Part shown: positions 37,017 to 47,100 of the stretch, piece by piece
Numbering within the stretch: position 1 is the stretch's first letter
Layout: every line of letters starts with the position of its first letter
Origin: CBDDCQ01 sp965226285
Lineage (GTDB): Bacteria > Bacteroidota > Bacteroidia > Flavobacteriales > Ichthyobacteriaceae
Direction of reading: 5' to 3'
Length of the DNA stretch: 64,000 bases
Assembly: GCA_965226285.1 (NCBI GenBank)
Contig: CBDDCQ010000001.1
Span: 1 to 64,000, forward strand
Notes under the pieces: model-generated
Seen by the model: only the letters and a program-made list of their open reading frames with translations
Told to the model about the DNA's origin: nothing
The model's database searches: none
Program-made: the position numbers and the translations under genes

Positions 37017-37098
37017 TGGGGAGAGCAGGATTCGAACCTACGAAGGCTAAGCCAGCAGATTTACAGTCTGCCCTCGTTGACCGCTTGAGTATCTCCCC
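37017..37098 (-). tRNA. tRNA-Tyr (GTA)
   Basis: An 82-base class II tRNA with a long variable arm. Acceptor GGGGAGA with TCTCCCC, anticodon loop CTGTAAA giving GTA, T loop TTCGAAT. CCA is not encoded. Confidence 0.95.
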
Positions 37099-37268
37099 AA
37101 ATTGGACTTATCACTAACAAGTCTGCAAATTTACAATGTTTTTTATAATAAAAAATATTTTTACATTTTTATTTAATAAGGTAGATTACAAGTACAACAT
37201 TTTATTTTGTTCTTTGATTACAAATTTATGAAATAATACAGTTGGTTTTTGATAATTTAGATTTTTTC

Positions 37269-37298
37269 TTGGTCTTTCGTTAATTTTTGGTATCTTTG
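37269..37298 (+). promoter_or_regulatory. Near-consensus promoter upstream of the Pif1/Sel1 region
   Basis: TTG at 37269-37271, 19-base spacer, TATCTTTG at 37291-37298. Followed by GTCTGTGAATTGTATATAATG, resembling the bases after the promoter at 9809-9838. Confidence 0.6.
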
Positions 37299-37395
37299 TT
37301 GTCTGTGAATTGTATATAATGTTTCATAGGTAACTATTAGCAACTCAAATGCTGGCTTACATTTGCAACAATATTTGTCATTTAGAATTTTTAAA

Positions 37396-37467
37396 ATGTA
37401 CAGAGAAGATTCTTTTTTAAACGCTTTACAACAATCTTTTGAAAATTATAAAAAATACGGTAATTAG
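37396..37467 (+). CDS. Putative 23-residue peptide or truncated gene start
   Basis: ATG at 37396 opens a 23-codon frame, MYREDSFLNALQQSFENYKK and three more residues, ending in TAG. It is acidic and amphipathic and lies about 100 bases after a consensus promoter. It looks more like the amputated start of a larger accessory protein than a random ORF, but it is too short to assign. Could equally be a leader peptide. Confidence 0.25.
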   Translation: MYREDSFLNALQQSFENYKKYGN

Positions 37468-37501
37468 TTATGTACCGGCAATTCTTTAAAAAGTCAACCT
37501 T

Positions 37502-37509
37502 TACCTTTG
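37502..37509 (+). promoter_or_regulatory. -7 element of the Pif1/Sel1 gene
   Basis: TACCTTTG, a full match to TAnnTTTG, 49 bases before the ATG at 37559. No good -33 seen. Confidence 0.45.
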
Positions 37510-37558
37510 TTATAATGGTTTTCATTAGTATTATGTTTGAGGAAAATAACATAAAAAA

Positions 37559-40000
37559 ATGGATACATATTTAGAAAACAAAGAGTTTTACGAAGCGATG
37601 GAATTAGTATCCAATACCAATGAAAATTTGTTTCTTACAGGAAAAGCGGGAACAGGTAAGACCACTTTTTTAAGACATATCAAACAAATGTGTAATAAAA
37701 AAATAGTAATGGTTGCACCCACAGGGGTTGCAGCTGTTGAAGCTGGGGGGCAAACCATTCATTCTTTTTTTCAAATTAAGCCGGCTGGTATTATAAGTAA
37801 AGAAGACTTACCTATTTTTAAGAAAGGTTTAAATAAAAATAAAATCCAGTTAATCAACACGATAGAGGTTTTAATCATAGATGAAGTTTCAATGGTTAGA
37901 TCTGACATTTTGGATGCGATAGATATAATTTTAAAACATTATAGATCATCAAAATATAAAAAACACAGAGGGGATAGTTATATCATTCACAATCATTTTG
38001 GAGACCAAAATCTACCATTTGGGGGTGTACAAGTAGTTTTAATTGGCGACCCTTTTCAGTTGCCGCCAATTTCTAATTCTGTTCGTGTTCAGGGAATAGA
38101 TAAGCCTGTAAAACAATATGATTGGATAGGGGATTTTAATAAGGTAAGAACAGATGAAATCAAACTGGAAAATCCATTTTTTTTTGGATCCAATGCGTAC
38201 AAAAACGCAGACTTTAGTTATATAGAACTTAAAAAGGTTTATAGACAAAAAGAACAAGTATTTATAGATATATTAAACAGAATAAGAGTAGGTGAGCAAA
38301 CCTCTGATGATATTAAATCTCTTAATAAAAGGGTTAATTATAATTTTGAACCCGCTTCAGATAAAAACTATATCACTCTTTGTACAAAGAATACAGCAGC
38401 AAATATAATTAACAAAAGGGAATTAGATAAAATAGAAAAAGAACAACATTCATTTAAAGGACTTTCAGATGGGACTTTTAGTGATAAACCTGTTAAAGAT
38501 ACTATTGATTTAAAAGAAGGTGCACAGGTGATGATTGTAGTAAATAATCATGGAAAAATGTACCAAAATGGAAGTATTGGAAAGGTGGTAAAAATTACAA
38601 AAGAAGATAAAGAAAATGAAATATCAGAAAGCATAGAAATAGTACTTGAAAACGAAAGAACCATAAAAATAGAAAAATATACTTGGGAAAATAAAGAGTA
38701 TTACATTGAAGAAGACGAGTTTAAAAAACCCCATTTAAAAGAAAGAATAATAGGGTCTTTTACCCAATACCCTATTAAACTGGGTTGGGCAATTACAGTC
38801 CATAAAAGTCAGGGAAAAACTTTTGATAAAGTAATTGCAGATGTAGGGGATTCTTTTGCAGAGGGACAGGTTTATGTAGCGTTGAGTAGATGTACTTCTT
38901 TGAAAGGATTGGTACTTAAAACATCTATTACAGATTGTAGCATACATGTTTCAGAAAAGGTAAAGCAGTTTGCTAAGGAAACAGAAAAAAAATTGTTGCA
39001 AAAACGTATTGATGAAGGGAAGGCAGACAAACTATATAAAGATGCACGAAAAAAGCTGTATGAATTTGAATTCAATAAGGCTTTTGAACTATTGAATGAG
39101 GCGGTAAAATATAGAGACGATAGAGATACCAAAAATTTTAAAAGAATTTTAAACTATGATTTATATAAGGTAAGAAAGGCATTTTTTTCAAAGAAAAAAC
39201 AAGACGAGCCTAAAGAATATGCAACAGAGAACGCTAAAAATAATCTGGTGAAACTTGACAGGTATCAAAAAAGTGCAGAGCAAGGAGACGCAAATGCACA
39301 ATTTAACCTTGGCATTATGTATGATAAAGGCAAAGACGTTTTACAAGATTACAAAAAAGCGGTTTATTGGTATCAAAAAAGTGCGAAGCAAGGAAATGCA
39401 AGCGGGCAATTTAACCTTGGCTGGATGTACCAGTATGGCAAAGGCGTAGAACAAAACTACAAAGAGGCGGTTTATTGGTATCAAAAAAGTGCGAAGCAGG
39501 GAAGTACAAGCGGGCAAAATAACCTTGGCTGGATGTATAGAAATGGCAAAGGCGTAGAACAAGACTACAAAAAGGCAGTTTATTGGTATCAAAAAAGTGC
39601 GGAGCAAGGAAATGCAAGCGGGCAATTTAACCTTGGCTATATGTATGATTATGGCAAAGGCGTTTTACAAGATTACAAAAAAGCGTTTAATTGGTATCAA
39701 AAAAGTGCGAAGCAAGGAGACGCAGATGCACAAAATAACCTTGGCTGGATGTATTCTAAAGGCAAAGGCGTAGAACAAGACTACAAAGAGGCGGTTTATT
39801 GGTATCAAAAAAGTGCGAAGCAAGGAAATGCAAGCGGGCAATTTAACCTTGGCTATATGTATAATTATGGCAAAGGCGTTTTACAAGATTACAAAAAAGC
39901 GTTTAATTGGTATCAAAAAAGTGCGAAGCAAGGAGACGCAGATGCACAAAATAACCTTGGCGTGATGTATAGAAATGGCAAAGGCATTGAACAAGACTAA
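37559..40000 (+). CDS. Pif1-like helicase fused to Sel1 repeats, C-terminus cut by a stop
   Basis: The N-terminal ~470 residues form a Pif1/RecD-type SF1B helicase: Walker A TGKAGTGKTT, APTGVAAVEAGGQTIHSFF, Walker B LIIDEVSMVR, a GDPFQLPPI motif and late motifs TVHKSQGKTFDKV and VYVALSRCTSLKG. A charged linker (about 475-560) leads to seven or more 36-residue Sel1/TPR-like repeats (QFNLGxMYxxGKGVxQDYKKAVYWYQKSAxQG). The last repeat stops at 40000, where GACTAAAAAACAGGCGG replaces the GACTACAAAGAGGCGG found in sister repeats; the sequence then continues as half a repeat. The repeats are nearly identical in DNA (108-base unit), so their number is likely variable. Confidence 0.85.
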   Translation: MDTYLENKEFYEAMELVSNTNENLFLTGKAGTGKTTFLRHIKQMCNKKIVMVAPTGVAAVEAGGQTIHSFFQIKPAGIISKEDLPIFKKGLNKNKIQLINTIEVLIIDEVSMVRSDILDAIDIILKHYRSSKYKKHRGDSYIIHNHFGDQNLPFGGVQVVLIGDPFQLPPISNSVRVQGIDKPVKQYDWIGDFNKVRTDEIKLENPFFFGSNAYKNADFSYIELKKVYRQKEQVFIDILNRIRVGEQTSDDIKSLNKRVNYNFEPASDKNYITLCTKNTAANIINKRELDKIEKEQHSFKGLSDGTFSDKPVKDTIDLKEGAQVMIVVNNHGKMYQNGSIGKVVKITKEDKENEISESIEIVLENERTIKIEKYTWENKEYYIEEDEFKKPHLKERIIGSFTQYPIKLGWAITVHKSQGKTFDKVIADVGDSFAEGQVYVALSRCTSLKGLVLKTSITDCSIHVSEKVKQFAKETEKKLLQKRIDEGKADKLYKDARKKLYEFEFNKAFELLNEAVKYRDDRDTKNFKRILNYDLYKVRKAFFSKKKQDEPKEYATENAKNNLVKLDRYQKSAEQGDANAQFNLGIMYDKGKDVLQDYKKAVYWYQKSAKQGNASGQFNLGWMYQYGKGVEQNYKEAVYWYQKSAKQGSTSGQNNLGWMYRNGKGVEQDYKKAVYWYQKSAEQGNASGQFNLGYMYDYGKGVLQDYKKAFNWYQKSAKQGDADAQNNLGWMYSKGKGVEQDYKEAVYWYQKSAKQGNASGQFNLGYMYNYGKGVLQDYKKAFNWYQKSAKQGDADAQNNLGVMYRNGKGIEQD

Positions 40001-40370
40001 AAAACAGGCGGTTTATTGGTATCAAAAAAGTGCGGAGCATTGCTTCATTTATAGGTTATTTTTTAGGAATATTATTGTGTAGATAACACCTTGATTAATA
40101 TGTGTTGTATTTTGGGGCATTGTAAACGAAGATTGTTACAATATAATGCACTTAAAATCAACACATTAAGAGTCAATAACTTACAGTTATGTAGGTTTTT
40201 GTAGTTTTCACACAAAATATAAGTTATTGATTTTAAATATATTATATCAGAACGAACTTAAATAGTGGCTTTAGTGATGCTGGGTTACTGATCAAAGTTG
40301 AGGTACAGCCGCTATTTAAAGAAAATTTTATATCGAACTTATGTTATTTAAAATAAAAAGCCAGTGATAA
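40001..40370. other. Sel1 remnant and structured intergenic DNA
   Basis: The first ~45 bases still encode VYWYQKSAE in another frame, the tail of a broken Sel1 repeat. The rest is AT-rich with an inverted repeat (40258-40319, separate entry). No ORF of note. Confidence 0.5.
40258..40319. repeat. 62-base inverted repeat, possible structured RNA
   Basis: TTAAATAGTGGCT (40258-40270) pairs with AGCCGCTATTTAA (40307-40319) with a single G-U, enclosing a 36-base loop. No T-run follows on plus. Function unknown. Confidence 0.4.
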
Positions 40371-41120
40371 TTATTGTGGTACAAAATTAATCATGTGGCT
40401 TAGCTTTCTAAAAGCTATCAATTCTATCTCTAAAGACCCTAATACAAGTTCTACTTCTAATTTTAAAGGTATTTTATTTTTGTCATTGGATACCCATATT
40501 TTTACACCCTCACCCTCTTTAAAAATTCTACCTTTTTTTACAAATGGAACAAATATTAAAGATGGACTCATTCCAAATTTGGTTTTAAGGGTTTCTTTTC
40601 CTATCAATTTAATTTTAAATTTGAATAGTGCCCTATCTACAAATACAGGAATATCTAAAGATTGTCCTATTTTAAACTCCTGTATAGGAAAACACCTTAG
40701 ATAACATACCAATGAAACGACATCTTGTACATTCTTAGGAATCTTATATATGCTATCTCTTCCCTCTTCGTGTACAGTGGCTATACCTCTATTAATATCA
40801 AAATCTATTTCTCTATTGATGGTAAATCCTCCTTCAGATACATTTCTTATGAACCGAACAGGGGTTTTAGTAATGGTATCAAAAAAACTTTCATATTGGT
40901 CTTTTACTTCAAAAAAAATAGAAACAAGCCCTTTACTCTCTCCTTTAGTAACTATGTGTTTGATATTTTCCCTTTCAGTAGGCACTACCTCTGTAGTGAT
41001 TTCGCCAGCATTTATGAACCCATAGTTTACGGAATATTTAAGCCATTCCCCTTGTTTAAAGGGAAATATCTGTCCCATAAGTGGAATGGTAAACAGCAGT
41101 AAAAAAACTAAAATTTTCAT
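40371..41120 (-). CDS. DUF3108 family periplasmic/outer-membrane-associated protein
   Basis: A 249-residue protein with a signal peptide (first ~17 residues, ending IPLMGQ) and the DUF3108 pattern: FKQGEWLKYSVNYGFINAGE, a central DIP-containing segment, and W-V-S-D near the end. No characterised function is known to me; the fold is thought to be an eight-stranded sheet like some lipid-binding lipoproteins. It is divergent from the small membrane-protein gene, 52 bases away. Confidence 0.85.
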   Translation of the reverse strand: MKILVFLLLFTIPLMGQIFPFKQGEWLKYSVNYGFINAGEITTEVVPTERENIKHIVTKGESKGLVSIFFEVKDQYESFFDTITKTPVRFIRNVSEGGFTINREIDFDINRGIATVHEEGRDSIYKIPKNVQDVVSLVCYLRCFPIQEFKIGQSLDIPVFVDRALFKFKIKLIGKETLKTKFGMSPSLIFVPFVKKGRIFKEGEGVKIWVSNDKNKIPLKLEVELVLGSLEIELIAFRKLSHMINFVPQ

Positions 41121-41172
41121 AATACAATAATATATCCTATTTTTGCTGCCACAAATTTATCAAAAATATGAT

Positions 41173-41337
41173 ATGAACAGTTTTTTTTACTTTTTAAAAG
41201 ATTTTTTTGAGGCTACATTTGAGATCTTACCCATCCTTGGAAACATCCCTAATGTAATATTTACGCTAATAGTAGTTGCTATAACAGGGTACTGGATTAA
41301 TGAACTTATAAAATACAAAAGATTAGGGCAGGAATAA
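41173..41337 (+). CDS. Small single-pass membrane protein
   Basis: From the ATG at 41173 a 54-residue protein with one hydrophobic segment (about residues 23-43, NVIFTLIVVAITGYWI) and a charged tail KYKRLGQE. Small membrane proteins of this design (FFYFLKDFFE start) occur at this kind of position in Flavobacteriia, in my recollection under DUF6341; the link is tentative. The upstream ATG at 41143 would add ten residues overlapping the likely promoter. Confidence 0.6.
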   Translation: MNSFFYFLKDFFEATFEILPILGNIPNVIFTLIVVAITGYWINELIKYKRLGQE

Positions 41338-41360
41338 TCTCTCGTACTAAATCTGTTATT

Positions 41361-42464
41361 TTACTGAAACATATCTTTTACCTTTTGAAAGAATGATTTA
41401 CTTCCATCGGGTTTAGGTTCAAAGTTTTCGTCCTTATTCATTTTTTCAAAGAATTTTCTTTGTTCTCTATTGAGTTCTTGAGGAGTCCATATATTGATGT
41501 GAATTAGAAGGTCTCCTTTTCCATAGTAGTCTAAACTGGGCACACCTTTACCTTTGAGTCTCAATATCTTTCCCGATTGAATACCGGGTTCTAATTTAAT
41601 TTTTGCCTTTCCAGATACTGTTGGAATCTCTTGTGTACTTCCCAGTACAGCATCGGAAAAACTAATGTAGAGGTCGTAGTGCAAATTATCCCCTTCTCTT
41701 TTTAACTCCTTATGCGCCTCTTCTTCTACTAGAACCAGTAAATCTCCTGCTATTCCTCCAAAGGGGGCTGCGTTACCCTTTCCAGATACTTTTAATTGAA
41801 CGCCCTGAGAAACTCCAGCAGGTATATCTATAGATACTACATCATCTGTAAGTATTAATCCTTGAGCATTAGTTCCAGAAGGTTTTTTATCTATATTTTT
41901 ACCATATCCACTACAGGCTCCGCAAGGCGAAGAAGTTTGCATTTGCCCTAACATGGTATTCATTACCCTAGTTACCTGCCCTGTTCCATTACAGTGGTTA
42001 CAAGTTTTATAAGTTACACCTTCAGCTAATTTGAGTCTTTTTACCTTTACCTTTTTTGTAGTGCCTTCTATGATTTCCTGAAGAGATAATTTTACTTTTA
42101 TTCTCATATTGGTACCTACAGGTCTTCTACCCCCTTCTCTTCCTTCGCCAAATCCTCCAAATCTACCTCCAAAAATGTCGCCAAATTGAGAGAATATATC
42201 TTCCATATTCATTCCTCCAAATCCTTCGCCAGCAGCTCCCCTCATACCTGCATGACCAAATTGATCATATTGTTGCCTCTTTTGAGGATTACTCAATACC
42301 TCATAAGCTTCAGCAGCTTCTTTAAACTTCGTTTCTGCGTCTTTATCATCTGGATTTTTATCGGGGTGATATTTAATTGCTACTTTTTTATACGCTTTTT
42401 TAATTTGAGAATCTGTAGCATTTTTGCTTACTCCCAACACTTCATAATAATCTCGTTTAGACAT
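41361..42464 (-). CDS. dnaJ: Chaperone protein DnaJ
   Basis: Hsp70 co-chaperone of 367 residues. J domain at 1-70 with the HPD motif (YHPDKNPDD), a Gly/Phe-rich linker (about 80-110), a zinc region and the substrate-binding C-terminal domain. Only two CxxCxGxG motifs (CNHCNGTG and CGACSGYG) are present instead of four. As I recall this is shared by other flavobacterial DnaJ proteins. It follows grpE by 20 bases, so both are cotranscribed. Confidence 0.94.
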   Translation of the reverse strand: MSKRDYYEVLGVSKNATDSQIKKAYKKVAIKYHPDKNPDDKDAETKFKEAAEAYEVLSNPQKRQQYDQFGHAGMRGAAGEGFGGMNMEDIFSQFGDIFGGRFGGFGEGREGGRRPVGTNMRIKVKLSLQEIIEGTTKKVKVKRLKLAEGVTYKTCNHCNGTGQVTRVMNTMLGQMQTSSPCGACSGYGKNIDKKPSGTNAQGLILTDDVVSIDIPAGVSQGVQLKVSGKGNAAPFGGIAGDLLVLVEEEAHKELKREGDNLHYDLYISFSDAVLGSTQEIPTVSGKAKIKLEPGIQSGKILRLKGKGVPSLDYYGKGDLLIHINIWTPQELNREQRKFFEKMNKDENFEPKPDGSKSFFQKVKDMFQ

Positions 42465-42484
42465 TTTTTTGTTATATTTTTTTG

Positions 42485-43033
42485 CTATTGCCCTACTACT
42501 ACTTTGGCATATCTGATTACTTTTCCTCCCAACTCGTATCCAGTTTCTACTATATCTATAACTTTACCTTTGAGTTCTGGTGAAGGAGCGGGTATTTGTG
42601 TAATGGCTTCCTGATAATCTGTATCAAAATTATCTCCTTGCTTAATTTCTATAGCCGAGAGCCCCTTTTGTTTAAGAATATCATTGAATTTATTCTGTAT
42701 AATTTTTATTCCTTTTATGGTATCTTTTGTTGCCGTTTTTTCTAATTCTTTGATACCTCTCTCAAAGTCATCTAGCACAGGCAATAAATCTGCAATAACT
42801 TCCTTATTTGCAGTTTTAAAGAGTTCTATTCTCTCTTTAGTAGTTCTTTTTTTGTAGTTTTCAAACTCTGCAAAGAGTCTCAAGTACCTATCCTTTTCTT
42901 CCTGTAAGCTTTGCTGCAACTGCTCTTCTACAGACAGTTCTTTTTTTTCTTCCTCTTGAGCCTTCTTTGAGCCTTCTTCCTTAGCATTTATTTCTTTTTC
43001 CTCTGTTATTTCTTCTTTATTCTCTATAGCCAT
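42485..43033 (-). CDS. grpE: Nucleotide exchange factor GrpE
   Basis: Releases ADP from DnaK. 182 residues: a Glu/Lys-rich disordered head, a long coiled coil (EEQLQQSLQEEKDRYLRLFA then EFENYKKRT) and a C-terminal beta-wing ending GYELGGKVIRYAKVVVGQ. First gene of a grpE-dnaJ operon. Confidence 0.95.
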   Translation of the reverse strand: MAIENKEEITEEKEINAKEEGSKKAQEEEKKELSVEEQLQQSLQEEKDRYLRLFAEFENYKKRTTKERIELFKTANKEVIADLLPVLDDFERGIKELEKTATKDTIKGIKIIQNKFNDILKQKGLSAIEIKQGDNFDTDYQEAITQIPAPSPELKGKVIDIVETGYELGGKVIRYAKVVVGQ

Positions 43034-43511
43034 GTTATTTAAAGTATTATGGTTTTATCTTACCGTATAGTAACGGTTAAATATCAAAAACTTTGCCAAA
43101 TACTATGCAATTGCCATTTTGGCACTTTTTTATGATATATTTTAAAATGAGCGTATAAAACTGGCACTAAAAAAGTATCTTTGCAGTCTAATAATTTTTA
43201 ATGTACCTGAAGAATAATATGAAAAAATATATTCTTTTGCTGTTTTACTAAAGAACTATTACGGGGTCTTTTTGGGGAGTTATCAGAGATATTTTATGCA
43301 ATGAAGTGCCTGTAATTTTTAGAAAAGAAGTCTATGCTACGGCTTGTATTGCAGCTAAGGATAATTTATTACACTATTATGATTGGAAAGTTAACTATAT
43401 TTATATGATTATTGTAAGCATGAGTCATTATAATAAGAAACTCTGCAGCAGTAAAGTATAATTTATCTTTACCATTGCTGTATAAAAAAGACAAAAAAAG
43501 AGGATAAACAA
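43034..43511. other. Intergenic region with a gene relic
   Basis: 478 bases between grpE and the HAD-like gene. The first ~200 bases must hold the grpE promoter; no heat-shock element was recognised. The second half carries the decayed UPF0126 gene listed separately. Confidence 0.5.
43252..43461 (+). pseudogene. Relic of a UPF0126/TRIC-type membrane protein
   Basis: Translation gives ITGSFWGVIRDILCNEVPVI followed by FRKEVYATACIAAKDN, which fits the GxGGGxxRDxLLxxVPxxFRxExYAxA signature of UPF0126 (YadS/YicG, TRIC-like channels). The family is ~200 residues with three such halves; here only ~65 codons remain, without start or the rest of the helices, so the gene is dead. Confidence 0.6.
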
Positions 43512-43955
43512 ATGAGAAAAGAGGATATAAATAAAAATTTAATACCGGCAGAAGAAAATGGAGATAAAATAAGTCCTATATTGCCGGATAATATCAAAAA
43601 TTATTTGATAGACATAGATGGAACCATTTGCGATGATATTCCAAATGAAGAACCTGAAAGAATGGCGACTGCTAAGGAATATCCCAATGCTAAGGAAATA
43701 TTGAATAAATGGTACGACCAAGGACATATCATTACATTCTTTACCTCTAGATTAGAAGAACATAGAAAAGTTACTGAGCAGTGGCTTAACAAAAGGAACT
43801 TTAAATACCACGGCTTGCTAATGAATAAGCCTAGAGGGGGAAATTACCATTGGATAGATAATCATCTAGTAAAGGCTACTCGATACGAAGGAAAATTTAC
43901 TGACCTTGTAACCAAAGAAGTTACTATAGAAGTTTTTAAAGATGATGATGAATAA
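43512..43955 (+). CDS. HAD-like phosphatase family protein
   Basis: A 147-residue protein with a HAD-type motif I DIDGT at residues 34-38 and motif II-like FFTSR near 77; the loop GGNYHWIDNHLVKATRY is near the C-terminus. I recall Bacteroidetes homologs of this size often mislabelled phosphoheptose isomerase; they look closer to LNS2/polynucleotide-kinase-like HAD proteins. Substrate unknown. Stands alone. Confidence 0.7.
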   Translation: MRKEDINKNLIPAEENGDKISPILPDNIKNYLIDIDGTICDDIPNEEPERMATAKEYPNAKEILNKWYDQGHIITFFTSRLEEHRKVTEQWLNKRNFKYHGLLMNKPRGGNYHWIDNHLVKATRYEGKFTDLVTKEVTIEVFKDDDE

Positions 43956-43984
43956 TGGTAAAGCAGGTATATTTAAAGCTCCTT

Positions 43985-44070
43985 TAGGTGAATGTTTAAA
44001 TCATTAAATACTTCTATATTCGCTCAGTAACCGTTAAAAAAAAATTGCGGACGAAAGCCTTTAACCCCCT
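43985..44070 (+). repeat. Left copy of an ~85-base direct repeat bounding the lipoprotein array
   Basis: Starts TTAGGTGAATGTTTAAATC and includes ATTCGCTCAGTAAC and GCGAAAGCC-like segments. A diverged copy is at 55220-55308, in the same orientation, each just 3' of a lipoprotein gene. Confidence 0.6.
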
Positions 44071-44111
44071 TTGTTTCCCCCTTTAAAAAGGGGGATTTTA
44101 TACGCAAAAAA

Positions 44112-44139
44112 GTAGAGACAAAAAATTTTTTGTCTCTAC
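44112..44139. repeat. Palindromic repeat, GTAGAGAC family (P5)
   Basis: 28-bp perfect palindrome, 35 bases after the end of gene A. Just before it, CCCCCTTTAAAAAGGGGG at 44077-44094 forms a second short palindrome. Confidence 0.8.
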
Positions 44140-44173
44140 TGTCCCTACCCTGCCCATAAATAATTATTTTACC

Positions 44174-47100
44174 TTAATAGCCCACCACTGATGCACGATT
44201 ACCTTTTCTTAGGTTAGCTTCCCAACCAGTCACCTTAGCTGCAGATACCTGTATGGTAGTGAGTCTGCTACAAAAATAAAATGGCTCATCTCCAATAGTT
44301 GTTATGGAATGAGGCAGTTTGATGGTAACAAGGGATATACAATGTCTAAATATCCAGTTTCCAATACTGGTTACGGAATTACCCATCGTAATACTGGTAA
44401 GTGAAGTACAATCCATAAATGCCGAATCTCCAATACTGGTTACGGAATTAGGAATCGTAATACTGGTAAGTGAAGTACAATCCATAAATGCCGAATCTCC
44501 AATACTGGTTACGGAATTAGGAATCGTAATACTGGTAAGTGAACTACAACCATAAAATACCCCATTTCCAATACTGGTTACGGAATTAGGAATCGTAATA
44601 CTCGTAAGTTTGATACAACCAGAAAATGTGTTTCTTGCAATACTGGTTACCTTATTAGGAATCGTAATACTGGTAAGTGAACTACAAGAAGAAAATGCAT
44701 TATCTCCAATACTGGTTACAGAATTAGGAATCGTAATACTGGTAAGTTTAATACAACCATAAAATACCCCATTTCCAATACTGGTTACAGAATTAGAAAT
44801 CGTAATACTGGTAAGTTTAATACAATTACCAAATACCGAACCTCCCATACTGGTTACGGAATTAGGAATCGTAATACTGGTAAGTGAACTACAACCATAA
44901 AATACCGAACTTCCAATACTGGTTACGAAATTAGGAATCGTAATACGGGTAAGTGAATTACAATTATAAAATGCCGCATTTCCAATAGTTGTTAAGGAAT
45001 TAGGAATCGTAATACTGGTAAGGTTTGCTACAATTCTGCAAATGCCCATAATTCCAATACTGGTTACGGTGATACCATTAATCGTATTAGGAATAATTAC
45101 TGCGGTTAAACTATTTCTATCAACTTCCTCTTTTAAGTGTTACTACGCCACTACTTGTTATATCAAAAATCTTATAAATCTCAAACTTTGCACCTGTAAG
45201 GGTCACATCCTTTTTAGTATCGTGTTCTAAGACAAGGGTAAGCGTAAGTGTACCTTCTTTGTTATAACTCGTAATTTTAGCAGCCCTGCCGCTCCCTGAA
45301 ACCAGTCGCACTTGTACCGTTTTTATTCGTAATGGTAACGGTTTTAATCGTGTATCCATTCTTACCACTACCTGTAACGCCTGCTAATAGCTCGGCATTG
45401 GTAATTTCTCTGCCATTGGTATAAAGTGCTTCTTTTGCTTGGTCCAACTTAGACTTTCTGCATTCGCTTTGGTAATCTCAAACGCCGCATTTCTAAGGGT
45501 TACATCTTCTTTAGTATCATGTTGTAAAACAAGCGTAAGCGTAAACGTACCTACTTTGTTATAACTCGTAATTTTAGCAGCCCTGCCACTCCCTGTAACA
45601 CGTGCACTGGTCATACCGCCATGATTAGTAATGTTAACGGTTTTAATGGTGTAACCTGTTTTACTGCCCTGTACCCCTGCTAACAGCTGCGCATGGGTAA
45701 TTTCTCCGCTACTGTAAACCTTCGTTTGCTTGCGCCAAGTTAAACTTTCTGCTCTGCCCTTCGTAATCTTAAACTCTTTGCCTGTAAGGGTAACATCCAC
45801 TTTGGCAGAGTGTTCAAATACAAGCGTCAAGGTCAAAGATGCCCACCTTGCTATAACCAACGATCTTAGCTGAAGTACCCCTGCCTGAAACCCTTGCACC
45901 TGTGCCGTTTGCACTACTTATGGTTACTGATTTAACGGTATAGCCCGTTTTGGCAGCACTACTACCCGTAAGACCCGCTAATAATTCTCCATTGCTTATC
46001 TCACCACCTGAAACCATAAGGCTTACTTTGTTTTGTCCAAGTTAAACGCAGAGGCTCCTGCCTTCCTAATCTCAAACGCCTTGCCTGTAAGGGTAACATC
46101 CACTTTGGCAGGGTGCTGAAATACAAGCATCAAGGTCAAAGTGCCCACCTTGGTATAACCAACGATCTTAGCTGAAGTACCCCTGCCTGAAACCCTTGCA
46201 CCTGTGCCGTTTGCACTACTGATGGTTACTGATTTAATGGTATAGCCTGTTTTGGCAGCACTGGTACCATTCAGAGCCCGCTAATAATTCTGCATTGCTT
46301 ATCTCACCACCTGAAATATAAGGCTTACTTTGTTTCGTCCATGTTAAACTTAGGAGCAGATGCCTTCGTAATCTCAAAGGATGCGTTATCTATTGTTGAA
46401 TCGCCTTTGGTAGCATGCTCTAATACCAAAGTAGCCGTAAAATTACCCGCCTTAGTCATAGCTTAAAGACAAATTGGGTTTCGTACCTGTTACGCTTGCA
46501 ACACCTATTGGGGTTAAAGACCTCATCTCTCTCAGAGTATAGCCAGCTCTTTGTACCTCTTACGCTTCCTAAAATCTCTGCTGTGGTAAAGCGACCACCA
46601 CTACTATAAACTTTGGTAAGTTTGCCAAAAGTCAAACGTTCTCCAGAAGAGGTACTAATCTTAAACTGCGCACCTGTAATGGTAGCATCACCTTTCGTGG
46701 AATGTTCTAAAACAATGGTAGCCGTAAAACTGCCTATCTTGGTCATGGTTAATGATAAATTAGGATTCGTGCCTGTTACGCTTGCAACACCTAACGGTAC
46801 TAACGCTTTTATCTCTTTGAGGGTATAACCCGACTTCGTTCCTGTTACACCCGCTAATATCTCCGATGTGGTAAAATTACCCCTGCTGATAAAAGCCTTA
46901 GAGACCCTATTAAAAGTCAAAATAGCGGCTGCGTCCTTACTAATGATGATTTTACAATTTTTAATCGTAGCATCTTCTTTGCTCGCATGTTTTAAAACAA
47001 GGTTAAAAACGATGTTCCCTGGTTTGGTAAAGGTTAAGGTAGTGCCTGAAACTTTTGCTGAAGCCGTTGTACTATTACTCACCAACGTAATAGACTTTAT

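Larger units (their letters stand above)
37099..37558. other. Intergenic region with two promoters and a tiny ORF
   Basis: 460 bases before the Pif1/Sel1 gene. It holds the tRNA promoter side (unresolved), a consensus plus-strand promoter at 37269-37298, a 23-codon ORF at 37396-37467 and a second -7 element at 37502-37509. The layout suggests a small gene was once upstream of the helicase. Confidence 0.5.

Noticed and set aside
41361..42464. DnaJ with only two CxxCxGxG motifs considered as damaged
   Set aside because: The frame and both beta domains are complete, and the same reduced zinc region is, to my recollection, normal in this group.
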